A stretch of 64,000 nucleotides of DNA from Porphyridium purpureum. Its lineage: Eukaryota > Rhodophyta > Bangiophyceae > Porphyridiales > Porphyridiaceae. This document shows positions 51,410 through 61,148 of the stretch, piece after piece (the stretch's first letter is position 1; every line of letters begins with the position of its first letter). The DNA is taken from assembly GCA_008690995.1 (NCBI GenBank), contig VRMN01000005.1:310001-374000 (forward strand). Reading direction: 5' to 3'. The translations under genes and the position numbers were made by a program. Below the pieces are notes generated by a model. The model was not told the DNA's origin. It saw nothing but the letters and a program-made list of their open reading frames with translations, and made no database searches.

Positions 51410-52147
51410 TTCCGCTGTTCCCTTGACCAATAATTTTGGGTGCGCGCGCGTGTTTGTCTGACTTCTTTTCCACTTGAGGCTCCAACCTTTGCGCAGGGAA
51501 ATGTCTTTGCCAGGGCGCAGCGTGCGGCTTCCTATGTCTTTACCACGAGGGAGCGCCCAAGCGGAGATCTAAGCCGCCCGTCGGCGAACAGGATTTGATT
51601 CCGCTCCGGTCTTCCTTGTGTTCCACGAAGCAGGTTGCGAGTCACCCACCCTGCCTTCTACAGGAGAAAGCGTCATGACGGGAGCAGTGTACCCGCACTA
51701 TAAATTTATCAAAGTAACCGTGCGGCAGAAAGCCGAGGGTAGGCTGGTGATCAGAACCGTGACAACGTAGGCCATGAGCAGGATGGTTCACAGATAGGAA
51801 GAAAGCGTGAGGCCCCTGTCGCCCGACGCTTCAACAAGATCACCAGACTTAGCGCCTGCCACTGAACACAATGTATGCCAAACAACGTGACACTTCCTGG
51901 ATCACACACATATGCGTGGTTCTTCACTCCGACTTTTATTCGGCCTTTAATGCAAAGAAATTCAATGGTATCAAAGCTTCTTTAACCTTTGCAATCGCTG
52001 CTTCGATCCATCATTCCGATCGCGACGCGTCGACCACATCAGGAAATGCTAGACACAGTAAGTGGACAACAAACAAGTGCACAAAGAGGAAGAGCGAAAA
52101 GGCTTCGCCCCAGGCACTCTGAAGCCTTGTGAGAGCTAGCGCGACGT
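51410..52147. other. Spacer between CUL4 and actin copy A
   Basis: 738 bases covering the cullin promoter and the actin A 3' flank. A CTATAAATTTAT stretch at 51699-51710 may serve as a TATA element for the cullin gene on either reading. The actin A flank shares nothing obvious with the actin B 3' flank beyond the stop codon. Confidence 0.45.
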
Positions 52148-53269
52148 TTAGAAGCACTTTCGGTGCACGATGGACGGGCCCATTTCGTCGTATTCGTTCT
52201 TCGACACCCACATCTGCTGGAATGTCGACAGCGACGCCAGAATCGATCCACCGATCCACACCGAGAACTGGCGCTCCGGCGGCGCAATCACCTTGATCTT
52301 CATCGCCGGCGGCGCAAGCGACTCCAGCTCCTTCTGCACGCGCGCAGAGATGCCCGCAAACATCGTCGACCCACCGGACATCACGCAGTTGTTGTAAAGG
52401 TCCTTACGGATATCAATGTCGCACTTCATGATCGACCCGAACGCAGTCTCGTGCATGCCCTTGTACTCAAGGCCAAGCATGTCTGGCTTGAACAGCGCCT
52501 CCGGGCACTGGAAGCGCTCCTGCGCCACCGTGATCACCTGCCCGTCGGGCAGTTCGTACTCCTTCTCGAGCGACGAGTTCGCCGCCGCACCGGCAAGCTC
52601 CTTCTCGTAGTCATCAGCGACGTACGACAGCTGCTGCTTGATGTCACGCACAATCTCCAGCTCGGCAGACGTCGTGAACGAGTACCCACGCTGCTGCAGC
52701 AGCTTTGCCATCCACTCCGTCAGGTCGCGCCCGGCCAAGTTGATGCGCAGCACGGCGTGCGGCAGCGAGTACCCTTCGTAGATCGGCACGGTGTGCGTCA
52801 CACCGTCGCCCGAGTCAATCACAATACCGGACGTGCGCCCAGACGCGTACAGCGACAGCACCGCCTGGATCGCCACGTAGAACGCGGGGATGTCAAACGT
52901 CTCGAACAGGATCTGCGTCATGCGCTCGCGGTTCGCCTTGGGGTTCAGCGGCGCCTCGGTCAGCAGGCACGGGTGCTCCACCGGGTCCACGCGCAGCTCC
53001 GAGTAGAACGCGTGGTGCCAGATCTTCTCCATGTCGTCCCAGTTCGTCACGATCCCGTGCTCCAGCGGGTACTTGATGATCAGCACACCGCGGCGCGCCA
53101 TCGCGGCATCGCCTACGTAGTCGTCCTTCTGTCCGGCGCCCACCATGATACCCTTCTGCTTGGGCACGCCGATCACGGCCGGGAACACCGACTTGGGCGA
53201 GTCCTCACCGGCAATGCCGCACTTGCAGCGGCCGGATCCATTATCCAAAACAACGGCTGGCTTCGACAT
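52148..53269 (-). CDS. ACT: Actin, copy A
   Basis: 373 residues from ATG at 53269; the frame continues 15 codons upstream only from a TTG. All actin nucleotide loops are present: [34 protein letters not shown], and the C-terminal [17 protein letters not shown] ending [10 protein letters not shown]. The His of the [10 protein letters not shown] loop, usually methylated, is kept. The start [11 protein letters not shown] lacks the acidic N-terminal cluster of most actins, and RCKCGIAG replaces the usual MCKAGFAG. The predicted protein is identical to copy B, with eight synonymous differences counted by eye. Role: cytoskeletal filament protein. No TATA box is evident upstream. Confidence 0.97.
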   Translation of the reverse strand: MSKPAVVLDNGSGRCKCGIAGEDSPKSVFPAVIGVPKQKGIMVGAGQKDDYVGDAAMARRGVLIIKYPLEHGIVTNWDDMEKIWHHAFYSELRVDPVEHPCLLTEAPLNPKANRERMTQILFETFDIPAFYVAIQAVLSLYASGRTSGIVIDSGDGVTHTVPIYEGYSLPHAVLRINLAGRDLTEWMAKLLQQRGYSFTTSAELEIVRDIKQQLSYVADDYEKELAGAAANSSLEKEYELPDGQVITVAQERFQCPEALFKPDMLGLEYKGMHETAFGSIMKCDIDIRKDLYNNCVMSGGSTMFAGISARVQKELESLAPPAMKIKVIAPPERQFSVWIGGSILASLSTFQQMWVSKNEYDEMGPSIVHRKCF

Positions 53270-53366
53270 GTTGCCTACACTCCTCGAGCTGCGATCTGCT
53301 TCCCTCCTTCCCAACTTTCACCCCCACCCCTTCCTTCTTCCCAAGCCTTCCACCTCGTCCTTCTCC
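52148..53366 (-). repeat. Left arm of inverted actin duplication
   Basis: This covers the actin A coding region plus about 97 bases of 5' leader. It matches 57129-58347 in reverse orientation at about 99% identity. Similarity stops at the stop codon on one side and inside the leader on the other. Confidence 0.93.
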
Positions 53367-54816
53367 TTCCCCGCTTGTGTATCTCTACGCACACACCTTT
53401 CACCCAACCGCTACTGGCCCTCTCGCTTTCTATTCAATTCGCGTGCGTTTTGCTAGACAAACGTTGCAAACTCGACGTGTGCTGTGTGCGGCACAAGAAA
53501 CCGCCCCAGAAAAACCAACACCAACACAAAATCAGAAACAGACACGACCGAAAATGAGCAGATCTGTCGATTCTACTAGTATGTGCAGACACTGTCAGCC
53601 AACGCGAGCAGCTCCTATCAAAGGACGCCTGTTTTGCTATAGAACGTGCTAGAAATCATGCCGGACTGTGGAGTCTCTAAAAAAAACACACACACACAGA
53701 ACACAACGACAACAACCAAAAACAGCACAGCAAACCGCCAACATCAGCCCCCTCGCAAGAACGTCCCAACTGACAAACCAGAATAATAGTTGAAATGCCG
53801 CATTGGATAGTTATCTTTCGGGTTTTGCGTTGCTGAAGGTTTTGGGGTTGAGTGGATGTGGGTGGTGGTGGTGGTGGTGGCGATGATTTGACGAAGCGTG
53901 CTCGCCTGCACGCGGGATAGATCGCACGCTGGATCTGACGCTGGAACGATCGTGTGCCGTGCGCGCACGGCGCGCGGCGTTGGCACGTGTGAGTTGAGAG
54001 GCAAGGCTTGCGTGATTACTACTTCCCAGACTCTTTGAACAGCGAACTGTCTTTTCTGCGTCTGTCGCGTTCTACATGGGCGTGCTGGCTCTGTGTCCCG
54101 TTTTGATCTCATGCAGACACGCAGGCGAACAGAAGCTGAATTTGCCGCGAGATTAGGATGCGCAGCTCACGTCTTCTGGTAGATCAAAAGTCAGGCAGGT
54201 TCTAGTTCCGTTTCCTCCCGATACGATCTTGAGCCTGCCACGTGCGGTTTCGACAGCTGCTGGATGGATCTGCCTTGCATCTTTGTCGCGATGAGCAAGA
54301 CAAGCAAGCGAATGCGCTGGCGCACGTGTCAGTGGTGAGCTGAAGATCCCTCGTTCGTTCTGAAAACTCCTCGCGTGGAGAGAAGGAGTCAGACGAAATG
54401 AACAGTGGAGATGGCGCACGAGGCTCGTCGAAGCGTCTGCCAGTGGCCTCCTGCGAAACGTAAATAGATGATGCATGCAGCTGTATACTGTGCCTGCCCT
54501 CGACCCCTTCAGACGCATGCCTTTGCTGAGGCCTTTCGTATCAAAAGCCATACTCCTCATTCATGTGCGCAAATTCCGCAGGTGACCGCAAAATCACAGA
54601 GAACTGGCAAGGTAATGCGGCAAGCGTTTATTCTGTAAAATGTTAACCATCGTTTCCTGATACTCTTTGGGCGCCTTCACACGGTCTCGCAACACGACCA
54701 CGGCGTCATCAAACGGCAAAGTGTCAGACGCGGCTGAGATCAGTCGCGTTCCAGCTCCAGCTCCCGCAGATCACCAGGATCCGATCAGAACACGACCGAA
54801 CCAGCCAGCGACTGGT
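53270..54816. other. Gene-free region between actin A and cofilin
   Basis: 1.55 kb. It begins with the actin A leader and promoter. The plus-strand frame that runs through actin A and out to about 53557 is an antisense byproduct of the codon bias. A minus-strand frame at 54153-54560 has no protein-like feature. A GGTGGTGGT-type tract lies near 53861-53881. Nothing else is recognised. Confidence 0.5.
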
Positions 54817-55263
54817 CTAATATCCGGCTTGGAGCGAAGCAAGAGCCTTCTTGACCGTGTCGTACGCCGATTCGTCCTCGTCGGTTGCCTGCAGCTGGCG
54901 GCCCACACCTTCCATCTGGTTCAGGCAGCCCTCCTGCGAGGAGGCGTAAATCGTCTTGGACTTGATCTTGGCGGTCTCCGGAGCCCATTTCAGGAAGACG
55001 ATCTTGCTCTTGGGGAGTCCCTGGTGCTCGTAGAGGAAATCGTACAGCAAGAAGCGGCAGTCGTTCTCCGGCAGCGAGTCGATGCATTCCTTCCACTCGG
55101 CCTCGGCGGTGCCAACGTCGCCGCTTCCCGTGGGCATCGTCTTCTCGACCTCGATCTTGGTCATCCCGTCGTTGATCTTCATCACGACAGCACGAACATC
55201 GCGCTTCTTGAGGCCGTTGAACGACTCAATGCAGGACGGATCCACGGCAACTCCCGACGACAT
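54817..55263 (-). CDS. ADF/cofilin
   Basis: 148 residues from ATG at 55263. The start MSSGVAVDPSCIESF matches plant and animal ADF, where an early Ser is the inhibitory phosphorylation site. The core has DCRFLLYDFLYE and KIVFLKWAPETAKIKSKTIYASSQEG, the actin-binding long helix, then LNQMEGVGRQLQATDEDE. ADF/cofilin severs and depolymerises ADP-actin filaments. The gene lies between the two actin genes and points away from actin B. TATAAAA on the minus strand (55406-55412) is 149 bases upstream of the start. Confidence 0.95.
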   Translation of the reverse strand: MSSGVAVDPSCIESFNGLKKRDVRAVVMKINDGMTKIEVEKTMPTGSGDVGTAEAEWKECIDSLPENDCRFLLYDFLYEHQGLPKSKIVFLKWAPETAKIKSKTIYASSQEGCLNQMEGVGRQLQATDEDESAYDTVKKALASLQAGY

Positions 55264-55405
55264 CTTGACCAAAGCTTAGGCTTTCACGAACCGCTTCCCT
55301 CTTCCTTTCCCCTCGTCACCTTACCTTCCTCTCACTCTTCTCTCTCCCGACTTCTTCCGCACTCTCCAAACTTGCCCCCTCTCTACAGCGCCCAAACCAC
55401 CTCAG

Positions 55406-55412
55406 TTTTATA
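55406..55412 (-). promoter_or_regulatory. TATA box of the cofilin gene
   Basis: TATAAAA on the minus strand, 149 bases before the cofilin ATG, nearly the same distance as the TATA box of actin B from its ATG (145 bases). Confidence 0.65.
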
Positions 55413-56817
55413 TCATCTAATCGCTTGCTAACGGACTTACAGCCGCGCATTGGTCCTCATGCCTATCAAAACACCCCGCGATTCGCGGTCCCTCTGTGGC
55501 CGCCCTTCTAAATCGTGCCGCTTTGTTAGAAAGCTCCACTTTTTTTTTTTGCAGACAGTCGTGCGCAACAACAGGAACACACGACACAGGCGTGCGGCGC
55601 GTCCCAGCGTGGTGCGTGCCGGTGCTGTTGCGCTGGTGCAGTGTCGGCAAAAATCTGCGCGTGAAACCCTAATTGCCCGTTTGAGTTCGATCGATTCATG
55701 GATTGATGGAGCAAGCGTGGGTGTGGGGGGATGGATAAAGTCATTCGGCATTGAGATGTAGTGCCGCACCGCAACAGATGGCTCTCCATCTCGTGATGTG
55801 CGGCACGGAGTCGGACAATCTCGCACCGCGGCCATCATGCCTCCCGCAATCGTCGCGCATCTCCGTCCGACCATAGACCGTGTTTCATTTCGTGACAGAG
55901 TGGAGATCGTGTGCCCGGTTGTAGATAGATAGCATGCTTGCATGCGACGCCCCACGCCATCCTGATTCGCACGCTCTGCGAGGAGTCTTCTTGCGCTCTG
56001 CAGGTGAAACAGGATGTGACAAGGGACACACGGCGGCGATCTGCAGGCAGTGCATGATACTTGGGGTTTGTGGTGAGGCCGGCGCGTGTTTGGCGTACAT
56101 TGGCCAAAGGAGGGGACTCCCGGACCACATAACTGTCGCACCAGATTGATCGTGAAGCGGGGGCGATCCGATCCTGGGTCAGCGAACGCAGACGTCGCGG
56201 GGGCGCACAAGCCGGTACCTGCGGGATCCAAAGGTGGCACGAGAGGCCTGTGTACTTGTTGCTCGTAGCCAGGGTGGTGGGTGTGAGACAGACTCCATGG
56301 ATGCCGGGTCTGTGCAGGCCGGCAGCGAACCGTCGCGGATCTGCACGACGGTCGACAGTCGACCGTGCGCGCATGCGGACGCAAGGTCAAACCAGTCAGC
56401 GCCACCAGCGCCTTGTGGACAGACAGCTCATGCAGACTTTGTCCAGCACCGGACAAGATCAGAGTGTAGTCGCTGGGAGGAAGGAGCTCGTTGCGCGGCC
56501 GCCGTCCCGCCAACCTGTTGTCCCACGCGGCCAAGCACACGCGCTGAGGCGCCTCGTCACATCACGGCTTGTTGTCAATCATGATGAAGATAGTCCTGCC
56601 ACGAATTCGAGTAACGGCAGTCGCGCAGGACATTTGCCTGCTAAGCGCAGCGCGCCACCCCGCAACCGTCCGCTCTGAGCAGCTCGGCGCGGCATCTTCT
56701 AGTAAAAGCACTGTATTCAATCACTATCTCCGCACACACGTACCGCTCCCAACACTGCGAAATCGGCTGCAACGGAAGTCCTACGCAAACACGCTCGTTT
56801 CAATTACACTTGCACAA

Positions 56818-56843
56818 CACACACACACACACACACACACACA
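56818..56843. repeat. (CA)n microsatellite
   Basis: About 13 CA units in the cofilin/actin B spacer, some 240 bases upstream of the actin B TATA box. Confidence 0.95.
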
Positions 56844-57080
56844 TACCCCGGAGCGCGTGCCTAATTTTGGAGCCGCGAACAAACCGGGGCGAGAATCACA
56901 GTCAGCGCGCGTCGTTGCTTTTCCCTTTTGTTTTATTTTAGGTTTTGGTGGTGGTTGTTGCAGACAGTGCCTCAACCTTTTGCAGACAGCACTGTCTGCA
57001 CCTTTTGTGACTGCGGATATGCATGAGGGTACCGTTTTGCTTGCAAGGTTTGGAACGCGTTGCGTGCGATCGACGTCTGG

Positions 57081-57088
57081 TATATAAA
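57081..57088 (+). promoter_or_regulatory. TATA box of actin B
   Basis: TATATAAA located 145 bases before the actin B ATG and just outside the duplicated tract, so actin A does not share it. Confidence 0.7.
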
Positions 57089-57128
57089 CGTGGGGCGAGC
57101 TGGGCTGAAGGTTGATGCAAGGCGTACC

Positions 57129-58347
57129 GGAGAAGGAAGAGGTGGACGGCTTGGGAAGAAGGAAGGGGTGGGGGTGAAAGTTGGGAAGGAGGGAAGCAGA
57201 TCGCAGCTCGAGGAGTGTAGGCAACATGTCGAAGCCAGCCGTTGTTTTGGATAATGGATCCGGCCGCTGCAAGTGCGGCATTGCCGGCGAGGACTCGCCC
57301 AAGTCGGTGTTCCCGGCCGTGATCGGCGTGCCCAAGCAGAAGGGTATCATGGTGGGCGCCGGGCAGAAGGACGACTACGTAGGCGATGCCGCCATGGCGC
57401 GCCGCGGTGTGCTGATCATCAAGTACCCGCTGGAGCACGGGATCGTGACGAACTGGGACGACATGGAGAAGATCTGGCACCACGCGTTCTACTCGGAGCT
57501 GCGCGTGGACCCGGTGGAGCACCCGTGCCTGCTGACCGAGGCGCCGCTGAACCCCAAGGCGAACCGCGAGCGCATGACGCAGATCCTGTTCGAGACGTTT
57601 GACATCCCCGCGTTCTACGTGGCGATCCAGGCGGTGCTGTCGCTGTACGCGTCTGGGCGCACGTCCGGTATTGTGATTGACTCGGGCGACGGTGTGACGC
57701 ACACCGTGCCGATCTACGAAGGGTACTCGCTGCCGCACGCCGTGCTGCGCATCAACTTGGCCGGGCGCGACCTGACGGAGTGGATGGCGAAGCTGCTGCA
57801 GCAGCGTGGGTACTCGTTCACGACGTCTGCCGAGCTGGAGATTGTGCGTGACATCAAGCAGCAGCTGTCGTACGTTGCTGATGACTACGAGAAGGAGCTT
57901 GCCGGTGCGGCGGCCAACTCGTCGCTCGAGAAGGAGTACGAACTGCCCGACGGGCAGGTGATCACGGTGGCGCAGGAGCGCTTCCAGTGCCCGGAGGCGC
58001 TGTTCAAGCCGGACATGCTTGGCCTTGAGTACAAGGGCATGCACGAGACTGCGTTCGGGTCGATCATGAAGTGCGACATTGATATCCGTAAGGACCTTTA
58101 CAACAACTGCGTGATGTCCGGTGGGTCGACGATGTTTGCGGGCATCTCTGCGCGCGTGCAGAAGGAGCTGGAGTCGCTTGCGCCGCCGGCGATGAAGATC
58201 AAGGTGATTGCGCCGCCGGAGCGCCAGTTCTCGGTGTGGATCGGTGGATCGATTCTCGCGTCGCTGTCGACATTCCAGCAGATGTGGGTGTCGAAGAACG
58301 AATACGACGAAATGGGCCCGTCCATCGTGCACCGAAAGTGCTTCTAA
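57129..58347 (+). repeat. Right arm of inverted actin duplication
   Basis: Leader plus coding region of actin B, matching 52148-53366 inverted across a spacer of about 3.8 kb that holds the cofilin gene. Two differences were seen in the leader and eight in the coding region. Confidence 0.93.
57226..58347 (+). CDS. ACT: Actin, copy B
   Basis: 373 residues from ATG at 57226, protein identical to copy A. The same unusual features are present: no acidic N-terminal cluster, [11 protein letters not shown] in place of the usual GRPRHQGVMVG, and RCKCGIAG. Differences from copy A are synonymous third-position changes only. Upstream, this copy has a clear TATA box that copy A lacks, and downstream the sequences diverge immediately after the stop. 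The two genes therefore give the same protein under different control regions. Its 3' end faces enolase. Confidence 0.97.
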   Translation: MSKPAVVLDNGSGRCKCGIAGEDSPKSVFPAVIGVPKQKGIMVGAGQKDDYVGDAAMARRGVLIIKYPLEHGIVTNWDDMEKIWHHAFYSELRVDPVEHPCLLTEAPLNPKANRERMTQILFETFDIPAFYVAIQAVLSLYASGRTSGIVIDSGDGVTHTVPIYEGYSLPHAVLRINLAGRDLTEWMAKLLQQRGYSFTTSAELEIVRDIKQQLSYVADDYEKELAGAAANSSLEKEYELPDGQVITVAQERFQCPEALFKPDMLGLEYKGMHETAFGSIMKCDIDIRKDLYNNCVMSGGSTMFAGISARVQKELESLAPPAMKIKVIAPPERQFSVWIGGSILASLSTFQQMWVSKNEYDEMGPSIVHRKCF

Positions 58348-58812
58348 GTTCTGACCTGCTTACACTTTTTTTTTTTTTTCGTTGGTGGAAAGTTGAGCGC
58401 TGAAAATGGATGACAAATAAAGCAGCCGTGAAATCAGATTGACGAAATTGGTGAAGCCCTTGACACTGTGAAAACGTGAGAACGTGCACTTCTTGCTCGC
58501 ATAGACTTGCTGATGTGATGTTACGAAGAAGCTGGGGTTTCCGGCATGCCGAAGTATTATCAGATCCATGCCAAGTGTACACTGGGAAGCGTCTCATGCG
58601 TGCTTAGGTTTGTTCATCGAAGGGTACGGCCGCGCATGGAACGGACGGATGGAAAGCGAACGATTTCTTTGACACATTGGGGATCGAAAGGAAGAAGCAG
58701 TCGCTTTGATATTGCAATACGAAAGTGCCTGGTCCGCTGGACCAGATGAGCGGATATGGCGGGTGGGACAGACAAACGCAATGAGGAAAATAATTCCACT
58801 GAACCGGCCACT
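58348..58812. other. Convergent spacer between actin B and enolase
   Basis: 465 bases. A T run at 58367-58379 and AATAAA at 58416-58421 follow the actin B stop and look like its 3' processing region. No gene is seen. Confidence 0.5.
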
Positions 58813-60180
58813 TCAAAGCCCCATCGAGCGGCCGCGCGCAACTGGGGCCATCAGCCACGGATCTCTGAAGTACTCGCCTGCGTACTGCGCACGTTCGGCG
58901 AGGTCTTCTTCGATGCGCAATATTTGGTTGTACTTTGCCACGCGCTCCGAGCGGCACGGCGCACCGGCCTTTATCTGGCCCGCACCAAGTCCAACGGCAA
59001 GATCTGCAATGAATGTGTCCTCCGTCTCTCCAGATCTGTGCGAGACCATGACGCCCCATCCGGCTGAGCGAGCCATACTGAACGCCTTGATCGACTCGGT
59101 GACGCTTCCAATCTGGTTCACCTTGAGCAGCAGCCCATTGCACGCATCCTTTTCCTCAGCCTGCTCGATTCTTTCAGGGTTAGTGACGAGCAGATCGTCT
59201 CCGACGACCTGAAGGACATCGCCTAATTCTTCGGTCATCGCCGACCATGCCTGCCAGTCATCCTGATCAAACGGATCCTCAATGGACACAATTTCGATTT
59301 GCGGCTCATCCCCCTCATCTGGCGCCAGCCACGTTTTGTACAGCTTGAGCAGTTCGGCCGATGTGAGCTTCATGGAGCCGTCGCTCTTGTCGTTCTTGAA
59401 GTCCAAGTCGTACAGACCCGTGGCCTTGTCGTAAAACTCCGAGGCGGCAATATCCATGCCGAGCGAAATCTGTTCTGCATATCCACACTGGCGAATCGCG
59501 GTCTTCAGCAGAGTGAGCGCCTCGTGGTTGTCCTGAATGTTTGGCGCAAATCCACCCTCGTCCCCAACTGACGCCGCGTCCTGTCCGTACTTTTTCTGGA
59601 TGATTTTTTTGAGCGTGTGGTAAACCTCGCTGCACATCATCATGGCTTCCGTAAATGTGGTTGCGCGGGTGGGAATTAGCATAAACTCCTGCATCGCAAG
59701 CTTATTCCCAGCGTGGCTGCCTCCATTCAACACATTCAAGCAGGGCACGGGCAAAATGAGGTTGGGGTTACCTGCGAGGTTGTTGATGTGTTTGTACAGA
59801 GGCAGCCCCTTCTTTGCCGCACCCGCGCGACACACAGCCATGGAGATACCCAAAATGGCATTGGCGCCGTATTTTGACTTGTTGGGAGTCCCGTCCGCGT
59901 CGATCAGCGCCTGATCGACGCCCTCCTGATCTGTGGGATCCATACCGAGGATCTCCTCCTTGAGAAGCTCCACGTTATCGACGGCGCCCTGCACCGCCTT
60001 GCCCATGTACCGATCGCCGCCGTCGCGCAGCTCGTGCGCCTCGTACACGCCTGTGGAAGCGCCGGACGGCACCACCGCGCGAAACACGCCGTCCTCCGTG
60101 ACCACCTCGACCTCCACCGTCGGGTTTCCGCGGCTATCAAACACTTGCCGCGCCTTCACATCGGAGATACGCGATGCCAT
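58813..60180 (-). CDS. ENO: Enolase, cytosolic
   Basis: 455 residues from ATG at 60180. The protein starts directly with [25 protein letters not shown], with no transit peptide, so it is cytosolic. The enzyme converts 2-phosphoglycerate to phosphoenolpyruvate in glycolysis. Conserved blocks: [42 protein letters not shown], metal ligands in [11 protein letters not shown] and GDDLLVTNP, and the signature [13 protein letters not shown] with the catalytic Lys. A small insert ([12 protein letters not shown]) precedes the SIEDP strand, longer than in animals and plants. Confidence 0.98.
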   Translation of the reverse strand: MASRISDVKARQVFDSRGNPTVEVEVVTEDGVFRAVVPSGASTGVYEAHELRDGGDRYMGKAVQGAVDNVELLKEEILGMDPTDQEGVDQALIDADGTPNKSKYGANAILGISMAVCRAGAAKKGLPLYKHINNLAGNPNLILPVPCLNVLNGGSHAGNKLAMQEFMLIPTRATTFTEAMMMCSEVYHTLKKIIQKKYGQDAASVGDEGGFAPNIQDNHEALTLLKTAIRQCGYAEQISLGMDIAASEFYDKATGLYDLDFKNDKSDGSMKLTSAELLKLYKTWLAPDEGDEPQIEIVSIEDPFDQDDWQAWSAMTEELGDVLQVVGDDLLVTNPERIEQAEEKDACNGLLLKVNQIGSVTESIKAFSMARSAGWGVMVSHRSGETEDTFIADLAVGLGAGQIKAGAPCRSERVAKYNQILRIEEDLAERAQYAGEYFRDPWLMAPVARGRSMGL

Positions 60181-61148
60181 TCTCCCCGTTCCCCCCACCA
60201 CCCTTCCACCTCTTGTCTACCGCCCGCGCACGCCACCCCCGCTCTATCCTCTCTTGCCCCCCTCACACACGCCGCTTCTCTCACAGACGCACTAGTCCCT
60301 CTTGCAGCTGCAGAACATCGCAAACACGCGCAACCGAATCTGCTCGCCACTCCATCGTCCTTCGTTTCAGTATGATTCTCCTATCACCCCTTTCGATTTT
60401 GCAACCAACACCAAAAACCGAAAACCAAAAACCAAAAACCAAAAACCAGAAAACACCTATCAAACCGGTCACACTGCCTTCGTTAGTCTTTGAGTACCAA
60501 CTGACACGTATATATTAAAACACCCACATTCCACTATTAAACTCCGCCCCCCAAAACCCAACAACTACGACACAGCTTCTACTCCTACTACAACTACTCC
60601 TCCTAGTAGTCGTAGTACAACTCTCCTCCCCTGTGCAACGCGCGAACTGGAATCGCGTTGAGGTTTCACAGTACCCCCCTTCCCCCAAATCAGTTAAATT
60701 TGTAGGTTCTCTATGAGACTGAACCGCATGCCTGAAGGACAAAACGGAAATCGCGAGGAATGTATATTTTAGAAGGACAATGGAGTACAGTGGACATCAA
60801 CGCACTGTACTGGATGCAATTTTCGGCGATTCGTTTCAAACGTGCGAAAATCTATCAGTTGCAGAGGCGCGGACGGTATTGCGCGGCGTGGCAAGTGAAG
60901 CCGGACTTTCCGCGGGAGGAGGGACGGCTGGATGGACTGTGGGGAGGGGGTTGGACGCGTGAGAATATCGGTCGCTCGGCTGCGTGGCTGGGGTATTCGA
61001 ATCAACACGGCGCGCAGAGCTTGTAACTCGCTCTGACGCCCGCGGGTTTTGGAGGCGGAGCGGTTGGTTTAATGCGGCCGCGGCGTTTACCCGTCACAGG
61101 AAAACGAAGGGCGGGCAGCGGTTGCAAGCTGCGGCGCGCGGTGTCATC
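60181..61148. promoter_or_regulatory. Divergent spacer with AAAAACC tract and ACTGTAC pair
   Basis: 968 bases between enolase and the glycosyltransferase. It has an AAAAACC tandem tract at 60411-60448 on the enolase side, a TATATA element at 60510-60515, GTACAGT at 60785-60791 and ACTGTAC at 60804-60810. The last two form an inverted pair 12 bases apart. Confidence 0.55.
60411..60448. repeat. AAAAACC tandem tract
   Basis: Four to five units of about seven bases, 230 bases upstream of the enolase start. On the enolase sense strand it reads GGTTTTT. Confidence 0.9.

Larger units (their letters stand above)
55264..57225. other. Long divergent spacer between cofilin and actin B
   Basis: 1.96 kb. 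It includes the cofilin TATA box, a T-rich run near 55540-55550, one telo-box AAACCCTAA at 55664-55672, a CA microsatellite (56818-56843) and the actin B TATA box and leader. No ACTGTAC copy was found, unlike the other head-to-head spacers. A 367-codon minus-strand frame (55437-56540) is not called because its sequence lacks any protein-like order. Confidence 0.5.

Noticed and set aside
52163-53557. A 464-codon open frame antisense to actin A, with a matching one (56938-58332) antisense to actin B
   Set aside because: It mirrors the actin coding sequence and arises from its strong G/C third-position bias. The translation is Arg/His/Leu-rich with no protein-like order, and actin explains the conservation.
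55437-56540. A 367-codon minus-strand open frame between cofilin and actin B
   Set aside because: Low-order composition (Arg, Pro, Thr, Cys-rich), no domain, and it ends just upstream of the cofilin TATA box. Most likely chance openness in GC-rich DNA.
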